A stretch of DNA of 64,000 bases from Aquincolibacterium sp964606385 (lineage in GTDB: Bacteria > Omnitrophota > Omnitrophia > Omnitrophales > Aquincolibacteriaceae). The notes under the pieces were generated by a model. The model was not told the origin of the DNA. It searched no databases and worked only from the letters and a program-made list of their open reading frames with translations. The stretch is taken from NCBI GenBank assembly GCA_964606385.1, contig CAZSFZ010000007.1:23597-87596 (forward strand), written 5' to 3'. Below, piece by piece: positions 40,747-49,880 of this stretch; the stretch's first letter is position 1, and each line of letters begins with the position of its first letter. The translations under genes and the position numbers were made by a program.

Positions 40747-42012
40747 ATGGATAAGATCATTATTCAGGGAGGCCCCCGCCTTAAAGGCGAGGTCGACGTC
40801 TCCGGCTCCAAGAACGCGGTATTGCCGATCATGGCGGCCGCGCTTTTGACCGAGGAAGAATCCGTCATTACGAACGTTCCGTCGCTTTGGGACGTTCATA
40901 CGATGGTCAAGCTCCTTCGTTCGCTTGGCGCGAAGGCGATCCTTGAAAACGGTTGCCTCAAAGTAAAACCAGGCAAGAACCTGAAGCCTCTCGCGCCGTA
41001 CAAGCTTGTGAAGACCATGCGAGCTTCGGTGTGCGTGCTGGGGCCGCTCTTGGCGCGGCTCGGAGAAGCGGAGGTTTCGCTCCCCGGGGGATGTGCGATC
41101 GGTCCGAGGCCGATCGATCTTCATTTGAAGGGCCTGGAGGCCTTGAACGCCGAGATCACGATCGAACACGGCTATGTGAAGGTCAAGGCCAACAAAAAGC
41201 TTCGCGGTTCCGAGATCTATCTCGGCGGCGGGTACGGTTCTTCGGTGCTGGCCACCGACAATGTCATGATGGCCGCGACGCTCGCGTACGGCAAGACCGT
41301 GATCGAGAACGCGGCCTGCGAGCCCGAGGTCGTGGACCTCGCGAAATTTTTGAAAAAAATGGGCGCGAAGATCACGGGGGAAGGTTCTCCCCGGATCGAA
41401 GTTGAAGGCGTCCGGAAACTTCACGGCGCGGAACATCAGGTGATCCCGGACCGGATCGAAGCGGGGACCTTTCTTTACGCCGCGGCGATCACGGGCGGCG
41501 ACCTTTTGGTCCGGAAAATGGAGCCGAGCCATCTGAACGCGGTGATCGACAAGCTCCATCAAGCCGGCGTGCGGGTCGACAAGTTCAAGAATTCGGTCCG
41601 CGTGAGAAAAAACGGAAGATTGAAACCCGTGGATATCACCACGCTGCCGTATCCGGCGTTCCCGACGGACCTGCAGGCGCAGGCGATGGCGCTCGCGACG
41701 GTGACGCCCGGGATCAGCATCGTGACGGAAAAGATCTATCCGAACCGTTTTATGCACGTGCCCGAACTCGGCCGTATGGGCGCGAAGGTTTTTTTGGAAG
41801 GGCCGAGCGCTATTGTTCATGGCGTTAAAAAGTTGAGCGGAGCGCCGGTAATGGCCTCCGACCTCAGGGCCAGCGCGGCGCTTGTGCTCGCGGGTCTGGT
41901 CGCGGAAGGCGCGACGGAAGTCCAGCGCGTGTATCACCTGGACCGGGGTTATGAGAACCTCGAACAAAAGCTCACAGCCCTCGGAGCGATCATCCGCAGG
42001 GAAAAAGAGTGA
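40747..42012 (+). CDS. murA: UDP-N-acetylglucosamine 1-carboxyvinyltransferase
   Basis: First committed step of peptidoglycan synthesis. 421 aa. Seen: VSGSKNAVLPIMAAALL (catalytic-type Lys), RASVCVLGPLLARLG, LPGGCAIGPRPIDLHL with the fosfomycin-target Cys present, RIEAGTFLYAAAITGGD, and PYPAFPTDLQAQ with the conserved Asp. It starts five bases after prmC. Confidence 0.96.
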   Translation: MDKIIIQGGPRLKGEVDVSGSKNAVLPIMAAALLTEEESVITNVPSLWDVHTMVKLLRSLGAKAILENGCLKVKPGKNLKPLAPYKLVKTMRASVCVLGPLLARLGEAEVSLPGGCAIGPRPIDLHLKGLEALNAEITIEHGYVKVKANKKLRGSEIYLGGGYGSSVLATDNVMMAATLAYGKTVIENAACEPEVVDLAKFLKKMGAKITGEGSPRIEVEGVRKLHGAEHQVIPDRIEAGTFLYAAAITGGDLLVRKMEPSHLNAVIDKLHQAGVRVDKFKNSVRVRKNGRLKPVDITTLPYPAFPTDLQAQAMALATVTPGISIVTEKIYPNRFMHVPELGRMGAKVFLEGPSAIVHGVKKLSGAPVMASDLRASAALVLAGLVAEGATEVQRVYHLDRGYENLEQKLTALGAIIRREKE

Positions 42013-42049
42013 TCTTAAATTTTAATCAAGCAGCATCAAAGGAGGCCAT

Positions 42050-42307
42050 GTGGCAGTCAGGATCAGAATGAAACGTTTCGGCAGCAAGAACCGCCCCCAG
42101 TGGCGCATCGTGGTCAGCGAGACCAAGATGCCGCGCGACGGGCGCTTCATCGAGGAGATCGGCTATTACGACGCTCTTCCCAAGGAAGATATTTTTGTCG
42201 TGAAGCAGGACCGTCTCGATTACTGGGTGAAACAGGGCGCTCAGATGAGCGTGGCCCTGAAGAGCCTGGTCCGCCGGCAGAAGAAAAAAGCAAAGAAGAG
42301 CGCCTGA
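42050..42307 (+). CDS. rpsP: 30S ribosomal protein S16
   Basis: 85 aa. Starts GTG at 42050, four bases after GGAGG; the overlapping ATG at 42048 is out of frame and stops quickly. Sequence AVRIRMKRFGSKNRPQWRIV followed by ETKMPRDGRFIEEIGYYDAL is the S16 signature. Followed by trmD; rimM, usually between them, is absent here. Confidence 0.96.
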   Translation: MAVRIRMKRFGSKNRPQWRIVVSETKMPRDGRFIEEIGYYDALPKEDIFVVKQDRLDYWVKQGAQMSVALKSLVRRQKKKAKKSA

Positions 42308-42332
42308 GGCCTTCGGGCCAGGAAGGCGTTTT

Positions 42333-43004
42333 ATGCTTACGATCGATATCGTAACGCTCTTCCCGGATTTTTTTAAAAGCCCTCTGGAGGCGTCGCTTTT
42401 AAAAAAAGCGCAGGCCAAGGGGCTCGTGAAGATCCGGGCCCGCAATCTCCGGGATTGGACGCACGACCGTCATAAAACAGCGGACGATAAACCGTTCGGC
42501 GGCGGTGCGGGCATGGTGATGAAGCCCGAACCGATCTTCGAATGTGTGGAAGCGATCGGCAAGAAAGCCTGGGTGGTTCTGCTGGACCCGCAGGGCGAGC
42601 CCATGAGCCAGGCGCTGGCCGCGAAGCTCGCGAAAAAAAAGCATCTGGTCCTGATCGCCGGGCATTATGAAGGCGTTGACCAGCGCGTGAAGGACCACCT
42701 GGTCGATCAGGAAGTCTCGGTGGGGGATTTCATCACGATGGGCGGGGAAGCCCCCGCGCTTTGTTTGATCGAAGCGGTGACGCGGCTTCTGCCGGGAGTG
42801 CTGGGGAACGCGGAGTCGATCAAACACGAAAGTTTTCAAACCGGGATGCTCGAGCATCCCCATTACACACGGCCCCGGGAATACCGGGGATGGAAAGTCC
42901 CCGAGGTGTTGTTCTCGGGGGATCATCAAGAGCTGGAGGCCTGGCGGAAAAAAAGCGCCGAACAGGTCACAAGGCGCAAAAGGCCTGACCTTTTGAAATC
43001 ATAG
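42333..43004 (+). CDS. trmD: tRNA (guanine-N1)-methyltransferase
   Basis: Methylates G37 next to the anticodon, preventing frameshifts. 223 aa, slightly shorter than the E. coli enzyme. Trefoil-knot SPOUT family: LTIDIVTLFPDFF at the start, DDKPFGGGAGMVMKPEPIFE, LLDPQGEPMSQALA, IAGHYEGVDQRV and SVGDFITMGGEAPALCLIEAV. Located in the conserved rpsP-trmD-rplS order. Confidence 0.95.
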   Translation: MLTIDIVTLFPDFFKSPLEASLLKKAQAKGLVKIRARNLRDWTHDRHKTADDKPFGGGAGMVMKPEPIFECVEAIGKKAWVVLLDPQGEPMSQALAAKLAKKKHLVLIAGHYEGVDQRVKDHLVDQEVSVGDFITMGGEAPALCLIEAVTRLLPGVLGNAESIKHESFQTGMLEHPHYTRPREYRGWKVPEVLFSGDHQELEAWRKKSAEQVTRRKRPDLLKS

Positions 43005-43026
43005 GCACAAACGGGAGAACGCTCAC

Positions 43027-43335
43027 ATGAGTAAAATGGACATCGTCGAAAAAGAAGTTAAAACCAAAAAAACACCGGAATTCCGCGTGGGGGACACCCT
43101 CAAGGTCCACATCCGCGTCAAGGAAGGCGACAAGACCCGCACCCAGCTTTTCGAAGGGGTCTGCATCCGCAAGAAAGGCAAAGGCGTCCGCGCCAGCTTT
43201 ACGGTCCTGAAAGAAAGCTACGGGGACAAGGTCGAGAAGATTTTCCCCCTCCATTCGCCCAACGTGGAAAAAGTCACGGTGAGCTCGAAAGGCAAAGCGC
43301 GCCGCTCAAGATTGTATTATCTGAAAAACCAGTAA
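43027..43335 (+). CDS. rplS: 50S ribosomal protein L19
   Basis: 102 aa, slightly shorter than usual at the N-terminus. Seen: FRVGDTLKVHIRVKEGDKTR, QLFEGVCIRKKGKGVRASF, VEKIFPLHSPNVEKV and a C-terminus RRSRLYYLKN, all L19. Third of the conserved rpsP-trmD-rplS run. Confidence 0.95.
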   Translation: MSKMDIVEKEVKTKKTPEFRVGDTLKVHIRVKEGDKTRTQLFEGVCIRKKGKGVRASFTVLKESYGDKVEKIFPLHSPNVEKVTVSSKGKARRSRLYYLKNQ

Positions 43336-43355
43336 TCTTTTTCAGATCTGCCGCG

Positions 43356-44054
43356 ATGGAGGCTGCCGCAAAAGGATCCCGCAAAGAGCTTCTCCTCGAG
43401 AAGCTCCGCGCTTTCGACCGGCAGGAAGCCCCTCGCTCGGGTTGGCTGGCCGGTGTGGATGAAGCTGGCCGCGGGCCTTTGGCCGGTCCCGTGGTCGCGG
43501 CGGCCGTGATCCTGACCCAGCCCGAAGCCCTTGCCGGTATTAATGATTCCAAAAAATTAACGGCAAAACGCCGCGAAGAGCTTTATGTCCGGATCGCGCG
43601 TTCCTCGATCGTCGGCATCGGTTTCGCGGATGAAAAACTGATCGACGAAGTTAATATTTATGAAGCCACGCGGCTGGCCATGAAAAAAGCCGTCCTGAAC
43701 CTCCCCCACACTCCCGCAAACCTTTTGATTGACGGCCCCATGCGCCTGGATCTCGAGCTGGAACAAAAAGGCGTGATCCACGGTGACGGGAAATCCGCGA
43801 GTATCGCCGCGGCCTCGATCGTCGCTAAGGTTTTCCGGGATCACTGGATGAAAAAACTGCATGAGCTGTACCCCGCCTACGGATTTCTCGGCCATAAAGG
43901 TTACGGGACCGCACAACATATGAAAGCCCTTCGGGAAATAGGCCCCTCACCGGTTCACCGGTATAGTTTCGCCCCTGTACGGGAAGCCGCAACCTCTCGT
44001 CCGCTCACCGAAGCAGAAATCTTGAATACAGCTTTGAACGGAGCGACTTTGTGA
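43356..44054 (+). CDS. rnhB: Ribonuclease HII
   Basis: Removes ribonucleotides from DNA and RNA primers. 232 aa. Seen: the signature GVDEAGRGPLAGPVVAAAVI with the catalytic Asp and Glu, NDSKKLTAKRRE, DGKSASIAAASIVAKVFRD and YPAYGFLGHKGYGTAQHM. A short N-terminal extension of about 28 residues precedes the catalytic domain. It overlaps yraN by four bases, a widespread pair. Confidence 0.95.
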   Translation: MEAAAKGSRKELLLEKLRAFDRQEAPRSGWLAGVDEAGRGPLAGPVVAAAVILTQPEALAGINDSKKLTAKRREELYVRIARSSIVGIGFADEKLIDEVNIYEATRLAMKKAVLNLPHTPANLLIDGPMRLDLELEQKGVIHGDGKSASIAAASIVAKVFRDHWMKKLHELYPAYGFLGHKGYGTAQHMKALREIGPSPVHRYSFAPVREAATSRPLTEAEILNTALNGATL

Positions 44055-44449
44055 GGTTAAAGCCTCACCCAGGACCTTTCCGTTCACCTCTCGGGGCCCG
44101 GGGCGAGACGGTAGCATGGAATTTCCTCAAAGAACGCGGGTATGTGATCCTCGAAAAAAACTACAAATGCAAGCTAGGCGAGATTGATGTGATCGCCCGG
44201 CGGCAGGGGAGACTGGCTTTTATCGAGATCAAAACGCGGACCACCCCGCAATTCGGCCATCCCCAGGAAGCTGTGGACCTCAGGAAACAGGAAAAGATCC
44301 TGAAGGTTGCCCAGTGGTACCTCAAAGAAAAAAAATCCCAAAACGAGCGGGTCGCGTTCGATGTGGTGGCCATTCTCTGGAGGGAAGGACAGGCCCCGGA
44401 GATAAGCCTATTCACCGACGCTTTTGAAAAAGCGGACGACCGCTATTGA
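44051..44449 (+). CDS. yraN: UPF0102 family nuclease-like protein YraN
   Basis: 132 aa with GTG start overlapping the rnhB stop. Seen: GARGETVAWNFLKERGYVIL, then the restriction-endonuclease-like core GEIDVIARRQGRLAFIEIKTR (E...D...ExK), typical of UPF0102. The family is linked to DNA recombination or uptake in some bacteria, but its function is not settled. Confidence 0.9.
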   Translation: MRLKPHPGPFRSPLGARGETVAWNFLKERGYVILEKNYKCKLGEIDVIARRQGRLAFIEIKTRTTPQFGHPQEAVDLRKQEKILKVAQWYLKEKKSQNERVAFDVVAILWREGQAPEISLFTDAFEKADDRY

Positions 44450-44459
44450 TTCTCAAGCG

Positions 44460-44486
44460 TAAAGGGTGCAAAATATCGGCCGATAC
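44460..44486 (+). promoter_or_regulatory. Sigma-28 (FliA) promoter for the outer-membrane protein pair
   Basis: TAAAGGGT (44460-44467), exactly 11 bases, GCCGATAC (44479-44486). The sigma-28 consensus is TAAAGTTT, 11 bases, GCCGATAA, so 13 of 16 positions match. It lies 47 bases before the ATG of the beta-barrel gene. A fliA gene is in the window (58004). Confidence 0.7.
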
Positions 44487-44533
44487 TTTCCAAAAGCAGG
44501 CCAGGGATTCTTAACAATCAAATACTCGGGATC

Positions 44534-45850
44534 ATGATCAGAAAAATCGCTATTTCTCTTTGCGCGGGACTATTTGTCTTCGCCGTTGTCGCTTACGGCG
44601 AGGAGCAGAAAACCGACCTTTACGCGCCTGAATATACCAAACCCCTCGCACCGGAACCTCTTAAAGGTTTTTTTTCGAGGGCCATCGAGCTTCCGTTCAA
44701 GCTGGTGAAGTGGCCCATGGACAAGGGGATCATCTTCACCGAGAACCATCGGCTTGATAAAAAAACCATCTGGATCTACGAAGAGTCCCTAAGGCGCGGG
44801 CTGAAGCCGCTTTTTGGGTTTTCGGACCTGAGCATGCTCCCGTATTACGGAGCCGAACTTAATCTTTTGACCATTGCCCGCCAGCAGGAAAAACATCCGG
44901 ATCTGTTCGCCACAGCGACCATTCTTCATTGCCCCACTGTTTTTTTTATGGTGGGTTCCGAAATGGGGGCCCAGAGGATCGCCGGCACGGGACTTCACGC
45001 CAAAGGTTTTTTTGGCTACAGCCGCGATGAGAAGGAGCCTTTTTATGGGATCGGGCCTCATACAAGCCGCGGGGACAGCACCTCCTACAGGATCGAGGCG
45101 ACCCGGGTCGGCGCGGCCGCCGGTTACGAGTTTTCTCCCACGGTCGACCTGGAAGGAAGTTTTGATTACCGGCATGTGAATATCCTGAACAGGGCCCATG
45201 ACGGCAAAGGGGACATCCGCACGATCTTCGCGGAGCAGGACATCCCCGGGACCGGCGGGGATGATATGCTGGATTACGCCGTGAAACTGACACGGGATAC
45301 CCGGGACAGCAAAGACGACGCGACGAAGGGGAGCTATCAAAAACTGCTTTTCCAGTACACGGACGGCGTGAACGATTCCTCCGCCAACTATTTTAAATAC
45401 CAGATCGATGTGGCGAAATACTTTCGTTTGGGTTCCCCGCGCCGCGTTCTGATCACGCGTCTTTTTGCCGAGCACAATCAAACGATTGATCATGGTAATA
45501 CCCCGTTTTATGACCTGGCCAAAATGGGGGGCGCTGGAACGAACATCCGGGACAGCGAAACAGCCCGGGCTTTTGTGTATAACCGCTTCTACGGGCAAAG
45601 CCTTTTGCTTTTGAACCTCGAATACCGTTATACGGTCATGGAGTACAAACAATTCAAGCTTAAAACGGCTTTTTTTAACGATCTCGGCGAGGTGTTCGGC
45701 AAGATTCATCAGTTCCGCTTGAAGGATCTTCGCGAGTCCTACGGCATCGGGTTTTATCTGAGCTATTCCCAGAACTCGCTTTTGAATTTTGCGATCGCTC
45801 ACGGTGACGAGGGCACGCAGTTCTATATCAAGAACAAGCTGGCCTTCTAG
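44534..45850 (+). CDS. Outer-membrane beta-barrel protein (Omp85/surface-antigen type)
   Basis: 438 aa. Signal peptide (IAISLCAGLFVFAVVAYG). After a mixed N-terminal part the sequence turns into alternating amphipathic strands, such as YRIEATRVGAAAGYEFSP, VLITRLFAEHNQ and LLLLNLEYRYTVMEYK. It ends in an aromatic residue (FYIKNKLAF), the usual barrel signal. The strand LLLLNLEYRYTVM and the GAGTNIRDSETARAFVYNRFYG segment recall the C-terminal barrel of BamA/TamA proteins, without visible POTRA domains. It probably forms a unit with the next gene. Ligand unknown. Confidence 0.65.
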   Translation: MIRKIAISLCAGLFVFAVVAYGEEQKTDLYAPEYTKPLAPEPLKGFFSRAIELPFKLVKWPMDKGIIFTENHRLDKKTIWIYEESLRRGLKPLFGFSDLSMLPYYGAELNLLTIARQQEKHPDLFATATILHCPTVFFMVGSEMGAQRIAGTGLHAKGFFGYSRDEKEPFYGIGPHTSRGDSTSYRIEATRVGAAAGYEFSPTVDLEGSFDYRHVNILNRAHDGKGDIRTIFAEQDIPGTGGDDMLDYAVKLTRDTRDSKDDATKGSYQKLLFQYTDGVNDSSANYFKYQIDVAKYFRLGSPRRVLITRLFAEHNQTIDHGNTPFYDLAKMGGAGTNIRDSETARAFVYNRFYGQSLLLLNLEYRYTVMEYKQFKLKTAFFNDLGEVFGKIHQFRLKDLRESYGIGFYLSYSQNSLLNFAIAHGDEGTQFYIKNKLAF

Positions 45851-45860
45851 GATGGTTTTT

Positions 45861-47516
45861 ATGAGAAAAGGATCAAAAAAAACGAGCTGGATCCGGGACG
45901 TGTTGATACCCGTATTCCTTGGCGGGTGTATGTTGGGCTTCGTTCCGACGGCGCCAGCCCAGGAAACGGTCAAGTTTAAAGAGAGCGAATCGTCGTTCTA
46001 TAGCGATCTTTTTGACCAGAATATTTATAACGAAGGCGTCAACCAGCTGGATCTGGGGCGGTGGCAAAGGAAACTCTTCAGGAAAAAGATTCCCTCCAAG
46101 AACATAAATATTTTTGATGAAGTGCCGGATTCGGGGTTTTTTGTGAACCGGCACGGTCGTGAACGGCTTTCTTCAGAGGTGCTGGAAAAAGGATACCGGG
46201 AAAACGCCGGTCCCGAGGTAAGCCAGCCGTTACGGGTCATGGCCGCGGAACAGAGGGGGATTTACCCGCGGTTCTGGGTCCGGGACGCGCGCGGAGATGA
46301 ATACCTGCTGGAATTCGACCCTCAAGGCAGCCTGGAGCTTGTCACGGGGGCCGAAGTCGTTGCCAGCCGGTTCTATTACGCTTTGGGATATTACGTGCCC
46401 CAATTCACGATTCTTAAGGTCCCGTATGACCAATTTCAAGTGGATCCCAAAGCCACCGCTTGGGAAGAAACGGGTTTCAGGAAACCGCTCAGTCAAAAAC
46501 GTCTGGAAGAATACCTGATGGTTCTGCCGCAGGACGAGAACGGTTTGTACCGTGCCTCCGCGTGCAAGATGATGAAGGGCGGGTATCACGGGAACTTCAG
46601 TTTCGAATCTCGCCGCGAAGATGATCCCGAGGATATCGTCAATCACCGGGACCGCCGCGAGATACGTGCTCTTGGGGTCTTCGCGTCCTGGCTTAACCAT
46701 TTTGATCTTCGGGAAAGCAACACCCTGGAAATCTCGGTCGAGGAGAACGGCAAAACCTCGCTCAAGCACTACCTGTTCGATTTCAACGGGGCACTGGGGG
46801 CCACCCAGGAGGGTCCCAAGGAGCCGATGCTGGGTTATGAGTACCAGGTGGATTATGGGGGAACATTCAAAACAATGCTGGGGCTGGGGTTTCGCGAAAA
46901 GCCTTGGCAGAAAAAATGGCGGCTTTCGGGAGAAAAGATCCAAGGGTCGCCCGCGGTGGGTTATTTTACGAACGAGCTTTTTGATTCCGCCCAATATAAA
47001 ACCCAGTTCCCTTACGAAACCTTCCGACTCGTAACGCGTGCCGACGGACTTTGGGCCGCCAAGCTCCTCCTGAGCTTTTCGGATGACGATATCCGCGCGA
47101 TGGTCAAGGCCGGGCAATACAGCGACCCGCAGGACGCGGACACGATCGCCCGGACGCTGATCGAACGGCGCGGCATGATCGCCCGCTATTGGCTGACGCG
47201 TTCCAATCCGCTGGACGGTTTTGTTTTTTCCGGAGGGAAACTATCTTTTAAGGATCTCGCGGTCGACCATGGCTTTGCCGCTCAGGACGGGACTCTTTAT
47301 CATGGGGAGGTCGTCGCAGAAGAAGGGAAGAAAGAGAAACTGGCGGCGTTTGAAACTCAAGAGCCCCGTTTCGACGTCCAGCCCTCCTGGATCCCCGCGG
47401 CGGGCACGGCCAGGATCAATCTGCGGGTAGAACGTCCCGGAAACAAAACGCTTAGTCCTTCCGTTACGGTTCTTTTGAATGCCTCCGGTATTCAAGGGAT
47501 CCGGCACGAAGACTAG
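45861..47516 (+). CDS. Exported protein with kinase-like catalytic motifs, unknown function
   Basis: 551 aa from ATG 45861 (ATG 45852 is an alternative). Signal peptide (DVLIPVFLGGCMLGFVPTAPAQ). The centre reads YPRFWVRDARGDEYLLEFDP, GAEVVASRFYYALGYYVP, then FASWLNHFDLRESNTLEI and HYLFDFNGALGA. The HxDxxxxN element (His280, Asp282, Asn287) and the later DFN (Asp307) have the order of the catalytic loop and metal motif of protein-kinase-like folds. No clear ATP-lysine is seen: the position after YLL is Glu. The last 100 residues form a beta-rich domain. Only ten bases separate it from the barrel gene. A secreted kinase or pseudokinase is a guess from motifs. Confidence 0.5.
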   Translation: MRKGSKKTSWIRDVLIPVFLGGCMLGFVPTAPAQETVKFKESESSFYSDLFDQNIYNEGVNQLDLGRWQRKLFRKKIPSKNINIFDEVPDSGFFVNRHGRERLSSEVLEKGYRENAGPEVSQPLRVMAAEQRGIYPRFWVRDARGDEYLLEFDPQGSLELVTGAEVVASRFYYALGYYVPQFTILKVPYDQFQVDPKATAWEETGFRKPLSQKRLEEYLMVLPQDENGLYRASACKMMKGGYHGNFSFESRREDDPEDIVNHRDRREIRALGVFASWLNHFDLRESNTLEISVEENGKTSLKHYLFDFNGALGATQEGPKEPMLGYEYQVDYGGTFKTMLGLGFREKPWQKKWRLSGEKIQGSPAVGYFTNELFDSAQYKTQFPYETFRLVTRADGLWAAKLLLSFSDDDIRAMVKAGQYSDPQDADTIARTLIERRGMIARYWLTRSNPLDGFVFSGGKLSFKDLAVDHGFAAQDGTLYHGEVVAEEGKKEKLAAFETQEPRFDVQPSWIPAAGTARINLRVERPGNKTLSPSVTVLLNASGIQGIRHED

Positions 47517-47588
47517 CTCTTCATTCCGCAACACAAAAGGCTGTCTTTCTTTAGAGAATAATCCCGGCGGGAGTTTTGCCCGATTCTT

Positions 47589-49859
47589 CTACTTGGAAGG
47601 TTTGGGTTGTTCGAGGGGAAGAACGAAGGAAAAAGAGCTGCCCTTTTTATATTCCGACTCGATCTCGATCCTGCCGTGATGGCGTTCCACGATCATCTTG
47701 GAGATCGCGAGCCCCAGCCCCGTGCCGCCGGGCGCGATCATTTTAGCAGACTCCAACTGCCCGAATTTCCTGAAAAGTTTCGGAACGTCTTTTTGCTGGA
47801 TGCCGATCCCCGTATCCTTGACCGAGACCCTGACCCCTTCCGGGCAGATCCCGGCGGAGATCGTGATCTCGCCCTGTAGCGTGAATTTGATAGCGTTCTG
47901 GATGAAATTCGTCAGAACCTGGACGATCTTGTCGCGGTCGAGTTCGATCTCGGGAAGATTTTTTTGGAGATCTTGCTTTAGGATGAGATTTTTGTTTTCC
48001 ACGAGCGGGCGCATAGAAGCGCCGACCTCCTCGACAACCCGGGACAAATTCTCCTTTTTCATGTGGAATTCAATCACGCCTGCCTCCAGCTTATGAAAGG
48101 CGAGAACGTCATTTACAAGGCGCACCAGCCGGTCCACGCATCGCTTTGAAATATTGAGCACTTCTTTCTGTTCCGGGGACACCTCCCCGGTAAGCCCTTC
48201 AAGCACAATGCTTAGGCCTTCTTTCACCGAATGGATCGGCGTGCGAAGTTCATGGGAGACCATCTGGATCAGCTCCGCCTTAATGGCGAGAGAATCCTGA
48301 TATTTACGTTCTGTCACATCTTTGGCGAAGCAATAAAAACCGTCGAACACCCCATCTTTTTTAAGGTTCTTAACGAGCACAAGATACTGGTGGAAAATGG
48401 AACCGTCTTTACGGATGGACTTGACCTCGGTTTCCGCCTTTCCCTCCAACATCATTTTTTCATAAGCTGCCGTGACCTTGTCGGCATCTTCGGGACAGAC
48501 CGTTGCCATTCGGTTCAATCCCACCATCTCCTCCGGGGCATACCCCATCATGGCGGCGTAAGCCCGGTTGACACTCAAGAATTTCTTGTTCGGGTCAAGG
48601 TAGGCGATCCCGTCGAGAGCGTTTTCCATGGCCATGGAAAGTTCCCGCAGCTTTTGCTCGGTCTGGATCTTTTCGGTGATATCCTCCGAAATTCCGAGCA
48701 GGTAAACGGGTTTCCCATGGGAATCCATAACCGGAATCTTTTTGGTGTGAAGGATGCGGGAGCCTTTTTTACGCGTGTGGATGGTCTCCTCCGCGATCTC
48801 CAGCGTTGTTTGAGAATTTAAGGTTTCCCGGTCTTTTTGGACAAAGAATTCAGCCTCTTTTTTAGTGAAAAAAGAAAAATCATTTTTTCCGAGCAGCTCT
48901 TCGCGCTTGTAACCCAAGAGCTCTTCGCCGGCCCGGTTAAATCGGGCGAAACGAAGCTCTTCCGCGTCCTTGATGAAGATCATATCCGGGATGTTTTCAA
49001 TGATGGAATCCAGAAAGTTGTTCGCCTGCCGGAGCTCCTTTTCCATCCGGATCCGCTCGTCGATCTGGGCCCGCAACTCTTCGTTTCCAAGAACGAGCTG
49101 GCGGGTTTTTTGTTCGAGCTCTTTGGTCCTTTCCGCGACTTTGAGCTCAAGCGCTTCGTTCACGTTTTCCAGCTGATAAAGGAAAACACCGAGCTTGCGG
49201 AGCGTCGGCAGGAACACCAAAAGGCCGATCAGAATGAGAAAGAGGATGTTCAGGAAAAAAAGGCCCTGCGCCATACGTTGAAGGCCGATCAGTCTGGCGC
49301 CGCTGGTCTTTTGAAATCTTTCCGCGGTGGCGCGCATGGAATCCAAAAGCCGGTCATTTTTGTCTTGGAAGGCGATGAGCTGGGCGTTATCGGCCCGGAC
49401 GCGGAGCGGGGATCCCAAGAGAAATTTTTTAAAAGCCGAAAAATAGTCTTCCAACTCCCGGTTGAGAGGCGAGGATGAGGAAAAATAAAGATCCCGCAGC
49501 GTGGGGATCACTTCGGCGGGAAGCCTGGTTTTTTGAGCGATAATATCGTTCGAAGTGGTCCTGAACGAAAGCAGCGAAGCCAGCTCCTCATGGGCAACGA
49601 TCCGGAGGCTTTTACGATCTGCCGCGTCAACAGATTGCGCGTAGCTTGTGGCAAAGAATGTCGCTTTTTGGATCTTGTTGTACTGGTCATTCAGGAAATT
49701 GATGACCGCAGCATTTTGTTCGGCTTGCCGGAGCTGTTGATTCATGACCAAGAAGTAGCCGACGGAAAAAGCGGCTAAAAAAACGAGAGAAAGCAAGAAC
49801 TTCAGGGCGGTGGCATAGAGAACGGGGTCCGACTTTTTTTTGGCAGCCTTGGCGTTCAT
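47589..49859 (-). CDS. Membrane sensor histidine kinase with two PAS domains
   Basis: 756 aa. Two membrane segments (LKFLLSLVFLAAFSVGYFLV near residue 20 and FFLNILFLILIGLLVFLPTL near 220) bracket a periplasmic helical domain. A coiled coil (about 240-275) and two PAS domains (ADDMIFIKDAE-type start near 290, and MENALDGIAYLDPNKKFLSV near 415, the latter followed by KDVTERK) come next. HisKA box is MVSHELRTPIHSVKEGL; the ATPase has NFIQNAIKF, VKDTGIGI and GGTGLGLAISK. It is the last gene of a unit with two response-regulator genes and likely phosphorylates one or both. Confidence 0.9.
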   Translation of the reverse strand: MNAKAAKKKSDPVLYATALKFLLSLVFLAAFSVGYFLVMNQQLRQAEQNAAVINFLNDQYNKIQKATFFATSYAQSVDAADRKSLRIVAHEELASLLSFRTTSNDIIAQKTRLPAEVIPTLRDLYFSSSSPLNRELEDYFSAFKKFLLGSPLRVRADNAQLIAFQDKNDRLLDSMRATAERFQKTSGARLIGLQRMAQGLFFLNILFLILIGLLVFLPTLRKLGVFLYQLENVNEALELKVAERTKELEQKTRQLVLGNEELRAQIDERIRMEKELRQANNFLDSIIENIPDMIFIKDAEELRFARFNRAGEELLGYKREELLGKNDFSFFTKKEAEFFVQKDRETLNSQTTLEIAEETIHTRKKGSRILHTKKIPVMDSHGKPVYLLGISEDITEKIQTEQKLRELSMAMENALDGIAYLDPNKKFLSVNRAYAAMMGYAPEEMVGLNRMATVCPEDADKVTAAYEKMMLEGKAETEVKSIRKDGSIFHQYLVLVKNLKKDGVFDGFYCFAKDVTERKYQDSLAIKAELIQMVSHELRTPIHSVKEGLSIVLEGLTGEVSPEQKEVLNISKRCVDRLVRLVNDVLAFHKLEAGVIEFHMKKENLSRVVEEVGASMRPLVENKNLILKQDLQKNLPEIELDRDKIVQVLTNFIQNAIKFTLQGEITISAGICPEGVRVSVKDTGIGIQQKDVPKLFRKFGQLESAKMIAPGGTGLGLAISKMIVERHHGRIEIESEYKKGSSFSFVLPLEQPKPSK

Positions 49860-49880
49860 CGCGTTTTCCCTTATAAGGCC

